Notes: generated from the letters alone by a model not told the origin. DNA of 7,020 nt from an uncultured Collinsella sp. (GCA_900550735.1 URTD01000099.1:1-7020); one strand, 5' to 3'. Shown: positions 1 through 6,317, counted from the stretch's first letter. Translations and numbers: made by a program.

Positions 1-410
1 GTGACTTTTTGGTGCGCCGCAGCGACGGCGTGTTTGCCTATCAGCTGGCCGTGGTGGTCGACGACGCTGCCATGGGCGTCACCGAGATCGTACGCGGATG
101 CGACCTGCTTGGTTCCACGCCGCGCCAGATCTATCTGCAACATCTGCTGGGACTGCCCACGCCGCACTACGCGCACATTCCGCTGCTCATGTCACCGGAC
201 GGCCGCCGCCTTTCCAAGCGCGATCGCGATCTGGACCTGGGCGAGCTCCGCACCCGCTTTGGCACACCCGAGGCACTGTTGGGATGGCTCGCCGGGCAAA
301 CAGGCATCGCGCCGGACACCACGCCGCGTACCGCCGAGCAGCTGGTCGAGCACTTTAGCTGGGACGTCATCCGCGCGCATCGGGAGAACATCACTGTAAC
401 GGTCGAGTAG
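1..410 (+). CDS. gluQ: Glutamyl-Q tRNA(Asp) synthetase, C-terminal part (5' truncated)
   Basis: The reading frame is open from base 3 to the stop at 408-410 and lacks its 5' end. About 135 residues are visible. The family is a truncated relative of GltX that lacks the anticodon-binding domain and attaches glutamate to the queuosine base at position 34 of tRNA-Asp in the cytoplasm. The sequence shows the catalytic-domain stretch FAYQLAVVVDDA, then GVTEIVRG and STPRQIYL, then YAHIPLL. An LSKRD motif at 210-224 is the counterpart of the class I KMSKS loop. Only about 62 residues follow that loop before the stop, far fewer than in a full GltX, which favours GluQ. A general GltX-like protein of other specificity cannot be excluded because the N-terminus is missing. 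It converges on the metallophosphoesterase gene with a 15-base gap. Confidence 0.85.
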   Translation, partial: DFLVRRSDGVFAYQLAVVVDDAAMGVTEIVRGCDLLGSTPRQIYLQHLLGLPTPHYAHIPLLMSPDGRRLSKRDRDLDLGELRTRFGTPEALLGWLAGQTGIAPDTTPRTAEQLVEHFSWDVIRAHRENITVTVE

Positions 411-425
411 CCAGCCACCCCGCCT

Positions 426-1151
426 CTACGCAACATCCCAGGGCTGGAGTTCGTCGCCCAAGCGAACGATGCAGTCGTAGAGCACGGTGTGACGCTCGGC
501 CGGGTTGGTATCCCGATGAAAATGCCCGTAGTACCAGCGCTTGTAGTCCAAGCGGTCTTCCAGCTCATCGAAAAATGCCGTAAGCCGATCAACGGAGGGG
601 CAATTCCAGCCGGACGCTGGATAAAGCGTGGACGAAAGCATGCGCGTAGAGCAGGTGTGAGTGATCACGTAGTCGACCGTCCAGCCCACGCTGTCGAGCT
701 TTGCCCGCGCCTCCTCAAAGTTGCGCTCGTCCGGCAGCTCCTGTGGCCACCAGCTGGAATACGGAATGCGGTATTCCTTGTCCACGCTCGTGGCGCCGCC
801 CATGGTAAAGACCGTTGAGCCGTCGAGCTCAAAAACCTCGCCGCGCGTCAGGCGCCGTATGGGCGAGGTATCCGACAGGCGCTGCGTCAGCCCACCGTGC
901 CACAACTCCATGGGGCGTTCCGCCCAGTGATCGAAACGCTCGTGGTTGCCGTCGACAAACAGCACGGTGTAGGGGCGCGACTCCAGCCAAGCAATATCGG
1001 CACATTCCTCGGTAGAAAAGTCCCAGGGAAAGCCAAAGTCGCCCGCGATGATGAGATAGTCGTCGCTCGCCAGGCTATCCCCAAGCTCCCAATCGCGGAG
1101 CTTTTGCATGTCAGCGCCGCCATGAATATCGCCTGTTACATAGACCGTCAT
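426..1151 (-). CDS. Calcineurin-like metallophosphoesterase
   Basis: This 241-residue cytoplasmic protein has no signal peptide. It carries the full set of metallophosphoesterase metal-binding blocks: GDIHG (residues 7-11), AGDFG (36-40), DGNHE (67-71), a histidine in ITH (165) and YYGHFH (207-212). The family binds two metal ions and hydrolyses phosphomono- or phosphodiesters; the substrate cannot be told from sequence. An in-frame ATG 12 codons upstream (1187) exists. I chose the ATG at 1151 because the protein then begins directly at the first beta strand (MTVYVTGDIHG) and has an AGGGAAG ribosome-binding site at 1162-1168, 10 bases away. It lies 85 bases downstream of the small membrane-protein gene on the same strand and may be co-transcribed with it. 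A conserved tryptophan-rich middle (WW at 134-135) is visible but I attach no function to it. Confidence 0.88.
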   Translation of the reverse strand: MTVYVTGDIHGGADMQKLRDWELGDSLASDDYLIIAGDFGFPWDFSTEECADIAWLESRPYTVLFVDGNHERFDHWAERPMELWHGGLTQRLSDTSPIRRLTRGEVFELDGSTVFTMGGATSVDKEYRIPYSSWWPQELPDERNFEEARAKLDSVGWTVDYVITHTCSTRMLSSTLYPASGWNCPSVDRLTAFFDELEDRLDYKRWYYGHFHRDTNPAERHTVLYDCIVRLGDELQPWDVA

Positions 1152-1215
1152 CGGATTACCACTTCCCTGTAAGTCGCTAGCCCACATTCTGCACGATCAC
1201 TAAGCCAACCGTTCC

Positions 1216-1237
1216 AGCCCTTCCATCCCTTAGGGCT
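1216..1237 (-). terminator. Weak hairpin at end of small membrane-protein gene
   Basis: AGCCCT (1216-1221) and AGGGCT (1232-1237) form a 6-bp stem with a 10-base loop. The stem overlaps the stop codon of the small membrane-protein gene and lies between it and the metallophosphoesterase gene. No T-run follows on the minus strand, so it is at best a weak attenuator or a chance hairpin. Confidence 0.2.
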
Positions 1238-1476
1238 TACCCTTCGTTCTTCCATCCAAACGGGTCAAGCACCCAAAAAACCAGATCGAGCACGCCGCCG
1301 GTCATCATGGCGCCAGCAAGGGCCATGCAAACGTGCAGAGAACTGGCACTTCGGAGCACGTCGAATGGCCCCAGAACAGCCAGCAGCGCGACCGCTGCAC
1401 CGGCTACGCACAGGGCAAGGCACGGCCCCGCGTCCTTGACGCACTTCTTTGCGAGATGCTTTGCGTTGTCACTCAT
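1237..1476 (-). CDS. Small hypothetical membrane protein, two helices
   Basis: This 79-residue protein belongs to no family I recognise. It has a short charged, lysine-rich N-terminus (residues 1-14), a hydrophobic helix at about 17-36, a short loop, a second hydrophobic helix at about 47-70, and a polar tail ending KNEG. By the positive-inside rule both ends would be cytoplasmic. Four cysteines (12, 19, 23, 50) are present, three of them around the first helix. The start is supported by an AAGGAG ribosome-binding site at 1487-1492, 10 bases before the ATG, which argues that this is a real gene. It is the first gene of a leftward pair with the metallophosphoesterase. The function is unknown. 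Confidence 0.7.
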   Translation of the reverse strand: MSDNAKHLAKKCVKDAGPCLALCVAGAAVALLAVLGPFDVLRSASSLHVCMALAGAMMTGGVLDLVFWVLDPFGWKNEG

Positions 1477-1636
1477 TGGTATCGAGCTCCTTAGAGAGTC
1501 GTTGCTTGAATTCGCGCCGCCGCGGCAGAGCAGGACGGCAGGTTAAGTGTCACATGCCGTGCGGACATCCATGGGGAAACCGCCTGCTCGACCAACCCTT
1601 GACGCCGTTTTGCACCGGCACCCCATCCCCCGCTAT

Positions 1637-1820
1637 CGAGGTCTAATATTTTTCCCGAGAAGTGAACGGCTGTTTTTGGACCCCTGAAACAGCCGCATTT
1701 TTCGGCGGCAAAATCGTGGGATTTCAGCATTGAAACCGCGGGAAACGGCACCTTTAAAGTGTCGATGCTTCGGGGGTCCGTTTTAGCTCGTTCACTTTTC
1801 GGGAAAAGTATTAGACCTCG
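1637..1820. repeat. 184-bp element with 52-base imperfect terminal inverted repeats
   Basis: The left arm is 1637-1688 and the right arm 1769-1820. Read inward from each end, the outer 32 bases of the two arms match at 30 positions, starting CGAGGTCTAATA. Nine unmatched bases follow, then an 11-base block with one mismatch (GGACCCC then GAA). The spacer is 80 bases. The left arm also holds a competing local hairpin, CGGCTGTTT (1667-1675) with AAACAGCCG (1687-1695). No protein is encoded convincingly. The layout fits a MITE-like or other dispersed intergenic repeat, or a structured RNA. The flanks show no clear target-site duplication. Confidence 0.75.
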
Positions 1821-1888
1821 CTGCTAGCCATCCAAAAAGACACCTCTCCCTTCCCCACCGCCGCGCAAAAACTCATCCAACATTAATC

Positions 1889-1916
1889 TTGGCTCAAGAA
1901 TCGCTTAATCTATAAC
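1889..1916 (+). promoter_or_regulatory. Candidate sigma-70-type promoter of the three-gene operon
   Basis: TTGGCT (1889-1894) and TATAAC (1911-1916) are separated by 16 bases and resemble -35 and -10 boxes. They lie about 120 bases before the start of the UBA/DUF4342 gene, giving a leader of roughly 110 bases with a GC-rich hairpin. An alternative -10, TATAGA, lies at 1923-1928. This is read from consensus only. Confidence 0.45.
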
Positions 1917-2034
1917 CTGCACTATAGAGTTCGACCAAGGGCGGGGCGGCGCCGCGCAACGCAGGCCGCCGAACGCAACGCTCGCGCCCGGGCAAATCGC
2001 CCGGCGTCGCGCCCATCGAACGAAAGGACAGGTC

Positions 2035-2577
2035 ATGGACGACCTCGAAAAAGTTGAAACCATCCGCACCAAGTGCAACGTGAGCTACACCGATGCCAAA
2101 GCCGCGCTCGACGCCGCCGACGGCAACGTTTTGGACGCCATCATTTGGCTCGAGTCGCAGGGCAAGACACAGACCACGTCGGCACACGCCGCCACCGAGT
2201 CCGCGCCGGTCGACGAGCCCTCGGCCGAGATGGTCGCCGCGCAAGCCGCCTACGAAAAGTCGAGCGAAAAGACCGACTTCTCCAAGAAGATGGACAGCGT
2301 GTGGGAGTACCTCAAAAAGCTCTTCCGCCTGAGTCTGGACACCAAGTTTATCGCCACGCGGCGCGATGCGATCATCCTCAACATTCCCATCCTGATCCCC
2401 ATCGTCGCGCTGTTTGCCTGGGGCGCCACGATATGGCTGATGCTGATTGGCCTGTTCTTTGGCATGCGCTACCGCATCGACAGCGACGGCGACGTGCCCG
2501 GCAGCATCAACAACCTTATGAATCACGCCGCCGACGCCGCGGACGACATCAAGCAAAATCTGAACGACGACAAGTAA
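2035..2577 (+). CDS. UBA/EF-Ts-like domain plus DUF4342-like membrane protein
   Basis: The protein has 180 residues and three parts. Residues 1-43 form a three-helix UBA-like domain of the kind at the N-terminus of EF-Ts (VETIRTKCNVSYTDAKAALD, then DGNVLDAIIWLESQGK), a fold that normally binds other proteins. Residues 44-85 are a polar, Ala/Thr/Ser/Glu-rich linker. Residues 86-148 resemble DUF4342: a basic amphipathic stretch, then a long hydrophobic segment (112-145) that could be one or two membrane helices, ending GMRYRI. The tail is acidic. The start has an AAAGGA site (2023-2028) 6 bases away. The response regulator gene begins 18 bases after its stop, so the two are very likely co-transcribed. 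The role is unknown; a membrane accessory or target of the two-component system is an inference from context. Confidence 0.85.
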   Translation: MDDLEKVETIRTKCNVSYTDAKAALDAADGNVLDAIIWLESQGKTQTTSAHAATESAPVDEPSAEMVAAQAAYEKSSEKTDFSKKMDSVWEYLKKLFRLSLDTKFIATRRDAIILNIPILIPIVALFAWGATIWLMLIGLFFGMRYRIDSDGDVPGSINNLMNHAADAADDIKQNLNDDK

Positions 2578-2595
2578 TCGCAGAGGGGGGCACGC

Positions 2596-3375
2596 ATGGC
2601 ACGGATCCTGATCGTAGAGGACGAGGAGAAAATCGCCCGCTTTGTGACGCTCGAGCTGGAGCACGAGGGCTACCAGGTGGAGCACGCCGCCGACGGCCGC
2701 ACCGCCGTGGACCTGGCGCTGGAGCGCGACTACGATCTGATTCTGCTCGATGTGCTGTTGCCGCAGCTCAACGGCATGGAGGTCCTGCGGCGTGTCCGCA
2801 AGCACAAGGATGTGCCGGTGATTATGGTCACCGCGCGCGATGCCGTGATGGACAAGGTTGCCGGGCTCGATGCCGGCGCCGACGACTACTTGACCAAGCC
2901 GTTTGCGATCGAGGAGCTGTTCGCACGGATCCGTGTGGCGCTGAAGCGCTCGGAGGCTGTGCGGGCGGCTTCGGTCGTTGGTGGCGCCGGGGCGGGCATG
3001 GCGAGCGGCGCGGATGCCGGCGCCGTCGCGATGCCCCCGGTCAGCGGCTCGACCCAGGCATCCGCCTCGCCCTCCCCTGCCACGCTCACCGTGGGCTCGG
3101 TTGCGCTCGACCCCGACCGTCGCGAAGTCACAGTCGGCGGCTCGCCCATCGCGCTCACGGCCCGCGAGTTCGATGTCCTCGCTTTGCTTATGGCGCATGC
3201 CGAGACCGTGCTCACGCGCGAGCGCATCGCGCACGAGGCGCTGGGCTACGAATACGTGGGCGATACCAACAACGTCGACGTGCACATCGCGCACCTGCGT
3301 GCCAAGATCGAAGACGCCGGCGGCGCCCGAATCATCCAAACCGTGCGCGGGGTGGGCTATGTCTGCCGTGCGTAA
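2596..3375 (+). CDS. OmpR/PhoB-family two-component response regulator
   Basis: This 259-residue cytoplasmic transcription factor starts with a receiver domain (about 1-118). The acidic pocket is E8/D9, the phospho-acceptor is Asp52 in ILLDVLLP, Thr79 is the switch residue in VTA, and Lys101 sits in LTKPF. A low-complexity Ala/Gly/Ser/Pro linker follows (about 120-163), much longer than the roughly 10-20 residues usual in the family. The C-terminal winged-helix DNA-binding domain (about 164-259) has LTAREFDVL, recognition helix TNNVDVHIAHLRAKI and the terminal hairpin TVRGVGYV. The receiver and DNA-binding sequences resemble ArlR- and MprA-type regulators, but that is not enough to name an orthologue. 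A GAGGGGGG site (2583-2590) precedes the ATG by 5 bases. Its end overlaps the kinase gene, its probable cognate partner. Confidence 0.95.
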   Translation: MARILIVEDEEKIARFVTLELEHEGYQVEHAADGRTAVDLALERDYDLILLDVLLPQLNGMEVLRRVRKHKDVPVIMVTARDAVMDKVAGLDAGADDYLTKPFAIEELFARIRVALKRSEAVRAASVVGGAGAGMASGADAGAVAMPPVSGSTQASASPSPATLTVGSVALDPDRREVTVGGSPIALTAREFDVLALLMAHAETVLTRERIAHEALGYEYVGDTNNVDVHIAHLRAKIEDAGGARIIQTVRGVGYVCRA

Positions 3376-4654
3376 CGCCGAGGCCAAGCGCGTCACATCC
3401 ATCGCCCGCGCCATCAACTGGAGCTATATGTGGCGCCGCCTGATGAGCTACGTTTGGCTCGACCTGCTGCTAGTAGTGATTGTGGCGGCGATCCTTGTCT
3501 ATGGATACAACCAGACGCTGCCCAACGGCGCGTTTACCGCAGGATGGATCCCCAGCGCCACCGTTCGCGGCATGTCGCTGAAGCCCGCGCGCGGCTGGGA
3601 CCTGACAACGCTCACTTATACCGTCGAGTTTGCGCGTACCACCAAGACTTTCCCCCTCGCACAGGACCTCGTCACGTTATGGCCTCTCTACCTTGTCGTT
3701 GTGGGTTGGCAGGTCATCAGCGTACTCAACATGCTCGGCGGCGCGAGGCGCGTACGCCGCACCATGGCGCCTCTCAACGATCTGGCCTTGCGCGTGGACG
3801 AGCTCGGCCGCATGCAGCTCTCCGGCGGCAAGATGGAAACGCTGGAGCAGGCCATCGTGCGCGCAAGCGTCGACTCACCAAGCGTCACTACCGGCGATGC
3901 CGACCTGGCAAGCATCGAGGTCGCACTCAACCGCCTGCTGCGCCAGATGCAAGAGGCCAAGCTGCAGCAGATGCGCTTTGTCAACGATGCAAGCCACGAG
4001 CTGCGCACGCCCATCGCGGTGATTCAGGGCTACGTAAACATGCTCGACCGCTGGGGCAAAGACGACCCGGACGTGCTGGCAGAATCCATCGCGTCCCTCA
4101 AGGCCGAAAGCGAGCACATGCAGGAGCTCGTGGAACAGCTGCTGTTTTTGGCGCGCGGCGATGCCGGACGCACGGTCCTGCGGCGTGCGGATACCAACCT
4201 GGCCGCACTGGTCGGCGAGGTATGCGAGGAATCGCAGATGATCGATACCGCGCACACGTATCAGCTGGCATACGACGCCGCGCTTGTCAGCGACCCGCGC
4301 TGCGATGCGCCCGTCGACGTGGCGCTCGTGAAGCAAGCCCTGCGTGTGATCGTGCAAAACGCCGCCAAGTACTCGGATGCGGGAACGGCCGTCACATTTG
4401 GCATAACGCCGGATGCGGGCGCGGGCACGATCGACATAAGTGTTGAGGACGAGGGCATCGGCATGAACCAGGAATCCGCAGCTCACGCATTTGAACGGTT
4501 CTACCGCGCCGACAACGCACGCGATGCCGGCGCGCAGGGCTCGGGTCTGGGGCTTGCCATTGCCAAGTGGATCGTCGATAGCCATGGCGGCGTCATCGGC
4601 GTGACCTCGGTCGAGGGCGTCGGCAGCCGCTTTACGATTCGCCTGCCGCGGTAG
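3359..4654 (+). CDS. Membrane sensor histidine kinase
   Basis: The protein has 431 residues from the ATG at 3359. Helix 1 is about 33-50. A short extracytoplasmic segment of about 55 residues (51-106) follows, then helix 2 (about 107-127) and a HAMP-like linker. The dimerisation/phospho-acceptor domain has H-box SHELRTP with His213. The ATPase domain has N-box VQNAAKYS (Asn334), G1 DEGIGM (364-369), F-box FERFYR and G2 GSGLGL (394-399). All residues needed for autophosphorylation are present. It should phosphorylate Asp52 of the preceding regulator. The chosen start overlaps the regulator gene by 17 bases and has GGGG at 3349-3352, suggesting translational coupling. GTG at 3368 or ATG at 3428 are alternatives. 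The small sensor loop suggests sensing within the membrane or by a partner, possibly the UBA/DUF4342 protein; this is inference. Confidence 0.95.
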   Translation: MSAVRNAEAKRVTSIARAINWSYMWRRLMSYVWLDLLLVVIVAAILVYGYNQTLPNGAFTAGWIPSATVRGMSLKPARGWDLTTLTYTVEFARTTKTFPLAQDLVTLWPLYLVVVGWQVISVLNMLGGARRVRRTMAPLNDLALRVDELGRMQLSGGKMETLEQAIVRASVDSPSVTTGDADLASIEVALNRLLRQMQEAKLQQMRFVNDASHELRTPIAVIQGYVNMLDRWGKDDPDVLAESIASLKAESEHMQELVEQLLFLARGDAGRTVLRRADTNLAALVGEVCEESQMIDTAHTYQLAYDAALVSDPRCDAPVDVALVKQALRVIVQNAAKYSDAGTAVTFGITPDAGAGTIDISVEDEGIGMNQESAAHAFERFYRADNARDAGAQGSGLGLAIAKWIVDSHGGVIGVTSVEGVGSRFTIRLPR

Positions 4655-4673
4655 GAAGCCCCTCGGCATAAAT

Positions 4674-4707
4674 AAAGGGATAGGGCCACGCGGCCCTATC
4701 CCTTTTT
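4674..4707 (+). terminator. Strong, probably bidirectional, intrinsic terminator
   Basis: AAAGGGATAGGGCC (4674-4687) pairs perfectly with 4692-4705 around the four-base loop ACGC: 14 base pairs with a T-run at 4703-4707. It sits 19 bases after the kinase stop. On the opposite strand the stem is followed by TTTATTTAT, so it can also end the leftward EIIB-VOC transcript, whose last gene stops at 4730. Confidence 0.93.
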
Positions 4708-4729
4708 GCTAGCTATGGCAGCTTGTGCG

Positions 4730-5104
4730 CTACTCGCGGCACAGATGCACGGCGAAGCCGGCGAACTCGCGCTTAAAGTACACGAGCTTGGTGCCGCCGT
4801 CGGGCAGCAGCACGCGCGACTCCTCGTTGACCTCGAGCCCGCGCTCGGCAAACCACTTCTCGGCCGCATCGATGTCGTTGACGGCAAAGCCAATGTGGCC
4901 CTTGGCGCCACGACCGTTCTGCTTCATGATCTCGACCAGCGAATCGTTAAAGTACGAAACCGGGGTCTCAATAACGGGCAGGCCCATCATCGTCGAGAAC
5001 AGCTCCGCGATCTCCAAGGCGTCTGCCGGGTCGGCAGCGTTAATGCCCACATGGGCAACGCGCATGCCAAAGAGCTCGACCGGATTGGCGTTCTGCTCAT
5101 TCAT
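4730..5104 (-). CDS. VOC/glyoxalase-fold protein
   Basis: This 124-residue cytoplasmic protein has two beta-alpha-beta-beta-beta units typical of vicinal oxygen chelate proteins: VAHVGINAADPADALEIAEL at 16-35, and KGHIGFAVNDIDAAEKWFAE starting near 68. Candidate metal ligands are His18, Glu58, His70 and His120 or Glu124. The family includes glyoxalase I, epimerases, dioxygenases and resistance enzymes, so the reaction cannot be assigned. The frame stays open far upstream through the EIIB gene. I chose the ATG at 5104 because the family fold starts just after it and it lies 11 bases past the EIIB stop. No good ribosome-binding site is visible, so translation is probably coupled to EIIB. Pairing with a PTS component suggests a sugar or sugar-phosphate substrate, which is inference. 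Confidence 0.85.
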   Translation of the reverse strand: MNEQNANPVELFGMRVAHVGINAADPADALEIAELFSTMMGLPVIETPVSYFNDSLVEIMKQNGRGAKGHIGFAVNDIDAAEKWFAERGLEVNEESRVLLPDGGTKLVYFKREFAGFAVHLCRE

Positions 5105-5115
5105 ACAGGCAGCGC

Positions 5116-5403
5116 CTACTGAGCCATGACGTCGAGGACGGCCTTCTCGGCAGCGACGCGGTTCATGCCGGTCATGAAGGGCACGCCGCTCACGTACGGG
5201 CAGGTGAGGCCCTCGGGGGCAACGGTGGTGGCGATCAGCAGGTCGGCGCCCTCGTCGCAAACGTCCTTGGCCTCGGAGATGGCGCACTGCACGATCTCGT
5301 ACTTGTCGGCGTAACCGTTGGCGTCGAGCAGGGTAGCGACCTTCTGGGCAACGAGCGTGGAAGTAGCAGCGCCAGCACCGCAAGCCAAAACGATCTTCTT
5401 CAT
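5116..5403 (-). CDS. PTS EIIB component, galactitol (GatB/SgcB) type
   Basis: This 95-residue single-domain cytoplasmic protein begins MKKIVLACGAGAATSTLVA. That is the P-loop of galactitol-family EIIB proteins, with Cys8 as the phosphocysteine that passes phosphate from EIIA to the incoming sugar at EIIC. The rest fits the family: ADLLIATT (53-60), then PYVSGVPFMTGM (69-80). Length matches the usual 90-100 residues. Three further cysteines (40, 49, 68) are present. An AAGGGAGA site (5412-5419) lies 8 bases before the ATG. The VOC gene follows 11 bases downstream and the terminator at 4674-4707 closes the unit. No EIIA or EIIC gene is in the window, so this unit depends on partners encoded elsewhere or has a regulatory job. 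The sugar is unknown. Confidence 0.9.
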   Translation of the reverse strand: MKKIVLACGAGAATSTLVAQKVATLLDANGYADKYEIVQCAISEAKDVCDEGADLLIATTVAPEGLTCPYVSGVPFMTGMNRVAAEKAVLDVMAQ

Positions 5404-5505
5404 AGGTAATGTCTCCCTTCATGGTTTACTTTAGGTAAGTGTACCGCAGCGAGCGATGGCACTCGGCCTCGATGAGCTTTTATGCCAGTTTGCTTGCGCG
5501 CTGCG

Positions 5506-5511
5506 TATAAT
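5506..5511 (+). promoter_or_regulatory. -10 box (TATAAT) of the TPR-like gene
   Basis: A perfect TATAAT lies 61 bases before the ATG at 5567. No good -35 is seen at the right distance; the window 5483-5488 reads TGCCAG. The leader contains a small hairpin, CGCTC with GAGCG, before the ribosome-binding site AAGGA at 5555-5559. Confidence 0.5.
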
Positions 5512-5566
5512 ACATCTAGTACGTGTTGTCATACCGCTCGCTTTATGAGCGACTAAGGACCCTAAT

Positions 5567-6190
5567 ATGCCCGATTCCCGCACACTCTGGACCGCCGTCG
5601 TTATCATCTGCATCGCCGTGTCGGTGTTCTTTAGCGTCAAAAAACGCACCACGTTTAAACGCCTGCAGCAATTGATGGCCGCCAAGCAGTGGGACGAGTT
5701 CGATCGTTTGCTCGACGGCAAACTCACCAGCATGCTGTACCCGCGCTACAACCGCGACTACCTGCGCCTGAACTCCTATCTGCTGCGCGAGGACCATAAG
5801 CGCGCCGACGAGATGTTCGACCTGCTACTGGGACTCAACCTGCCCAAGATGCAGCGCGTCGACCTGGTAATCAAAGCTTTTAACTACTACGTTGGCCAGG
5901 AGGACCGCAAAAAGGCCAAGGAGTTGCTGCACGAGATCAAGGGCTTTGAGGGCGGTCAGGCCGAGGCAGTCGCACACGAATGCCAGCTGATGTACGACAC
6001 GATGATCCTCAAGCGCCACAACGACATTCCCGAGCTGGAGCGCATGCTCGAGGATGTCGGCGACGACCCGGTCAAGCGCTGCCGACTGGAGTACCTGCTG
6101 GCCCTGCAGTATCAAAACAAGGGCGACGAGGCAAAGTTCCAAGAGTTCCTGGAGAAGTCGGGCCAACACTCGATGGCCGTCAACGCGTAA
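5567..6190 (+). CDS. Membrane-anchored TPR-like helical protein, hypothetical
   Basis: The protein has 207 residues. Residues 8-23 are one hydrophobic helix (TAVVIICIAVSVFFSV) followed by KKR, an N-terminal anchor with the rest probably in the cytoplasm. Residues 28-200 are strongly helical with paired amphipathic helices that look like degenerate tetratricopeptide repeats, for example RADEMFDLLLGLN, KKAKELLHEIKG and CRLEYLLALQYQNKGDEAKF. TPR-type folds are scaffolds for protein contacts, so a role in a membrane-linked complex is possible but unproven; no catalytic motif is seen. The start has AAGGA (5555-5559) 7 bases away. It is divergent from the EIIB-VOC unit and ends 31 bases before tRNA-Leu with no terminator between them. 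I do not recognise a named family. Confidence 0.85.
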   Translation: MPDSRTLWTAVVIICIAVSVFFSVKKRTTFKRLQQLMAAKQWDEFDRLLDGKLTSMLYPRYNRDYLRLNSYLLREDHKRADEMFDLLLGLNLPKMQRVDLVIKAFNYYVGQEDRKKAKELLHEIKGFEGGQAEAVAHECQLMYDTMILKRHNDIPELERMLEDVGDDPVKRCRLEYLLALQYQNKGDEAKFQEFLEKSGQHSMAVNA

Positions 6191-6201
6191 CGGACGGCTT
6201 G

Positions 6202-6210
6202 TGCTAGACT
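6202..6210 (+). promoter_or_regulatory. Candidate extended -10 promoter of tRNA-Leu
   Basis: TGCTAGACT fits an extended -10 (TGn plus TAGACT) placed about 12 bases before the tRNA 5' end; no -35 is visible. The same bases form a small hairpin, AGACT (6206-6210) with AGTCT (6214-6218). Read-through from the TPR-like gene is an alternative source of transcription. Confidence 0.4.
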
Positions 6211-6221
6211 TCTAGTCTCAC

Positions 6222-6306
6222 GGGGGCGTGGCGGAATTGGCATACGCAGGAGACTTAAAATCTCTCGCCGCAAGGATTGTGGGTTCGAGTCCCACCGCCC
6301 CTACCA
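6222..6306 (+). tRNA. tRNA-Leu (anticodon UAA)
   Basis: The gene is 85 bases long including encoded CCA (6304-6306). The acceptor stem is GGGGGCG with CGCCCCT (one G-T end pair) and the discriminator is A6303. The D stem is GCG/CGC with the GG of the D loop. The anticodon stem is GGAGA/TCTCT with loop CTTAAAA, giving TAA at 6256-6258, which reads UUA codons. The variable region of about 13 bases and the T arm GTGGG-TTCGAGT-CCCAC fit a class II tRNA-Leu. UUA codons are expected to be rare in this GC-rich genome. Confidence 0.96.
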
Positions 6307-6317
6307 TATGGAGCTTT

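Larger units (their letters stand above)
1477..2034. other. 558-base intergenic region between divergent genes
   Basis: No convincing gene is present. The region separates the leftward small membrane-protein gene from the rightward UBA/DUF4342 gene. It holds the 184-bp inverted-repeat element (1637-1820) and a likely promoter (1889-1916). A small hairpin lies in the leader: CCGGGC (1988-1993) pairs with GCCCGG (1999-2004) around a 5-base loop. The stretches 1493-1636 and 1821-1888 show no structure I can name. Confidence 0.6.

Noticed and set aside
1709..1718. Shared 10-mer AAAATCGTGG between the 184-bp element and the first 33-bp repeat
   Set aside because: It is too short to link the two repeat families without other matching sequence.
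1491..1751. Minus-strand 86-codon open frame in the intergenic region
   Set aside because: It runs through the inverted-repeat element, has no ribosome-binding site or recognisable fold, and overlaps the start region of the small membrane-protein gene.
1894..3417. Minus-strand 507-codon open frame opposite the operon
   Set aside because: It is a GC-rich shadow of the UBA/DUF4342 and regulator genes, whose motifs and ribosome-binding sites are clear. Its His/Arg/Gly-rich composition is typical of a false frame.
3875..4669. Minus-strand 264-codon open frame opposite the kinase
   Set aside because: It lies wholly over the kinase catalytic domains, which hold all expected motifs in the other strand.
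5105..5422. N-terminal extension of the VOC protein to 230 residues
   Set aside because: The extension is an Arg-rich out-of-frame reading of the EIIB gene. The real fold starts after the ATG at 5104.
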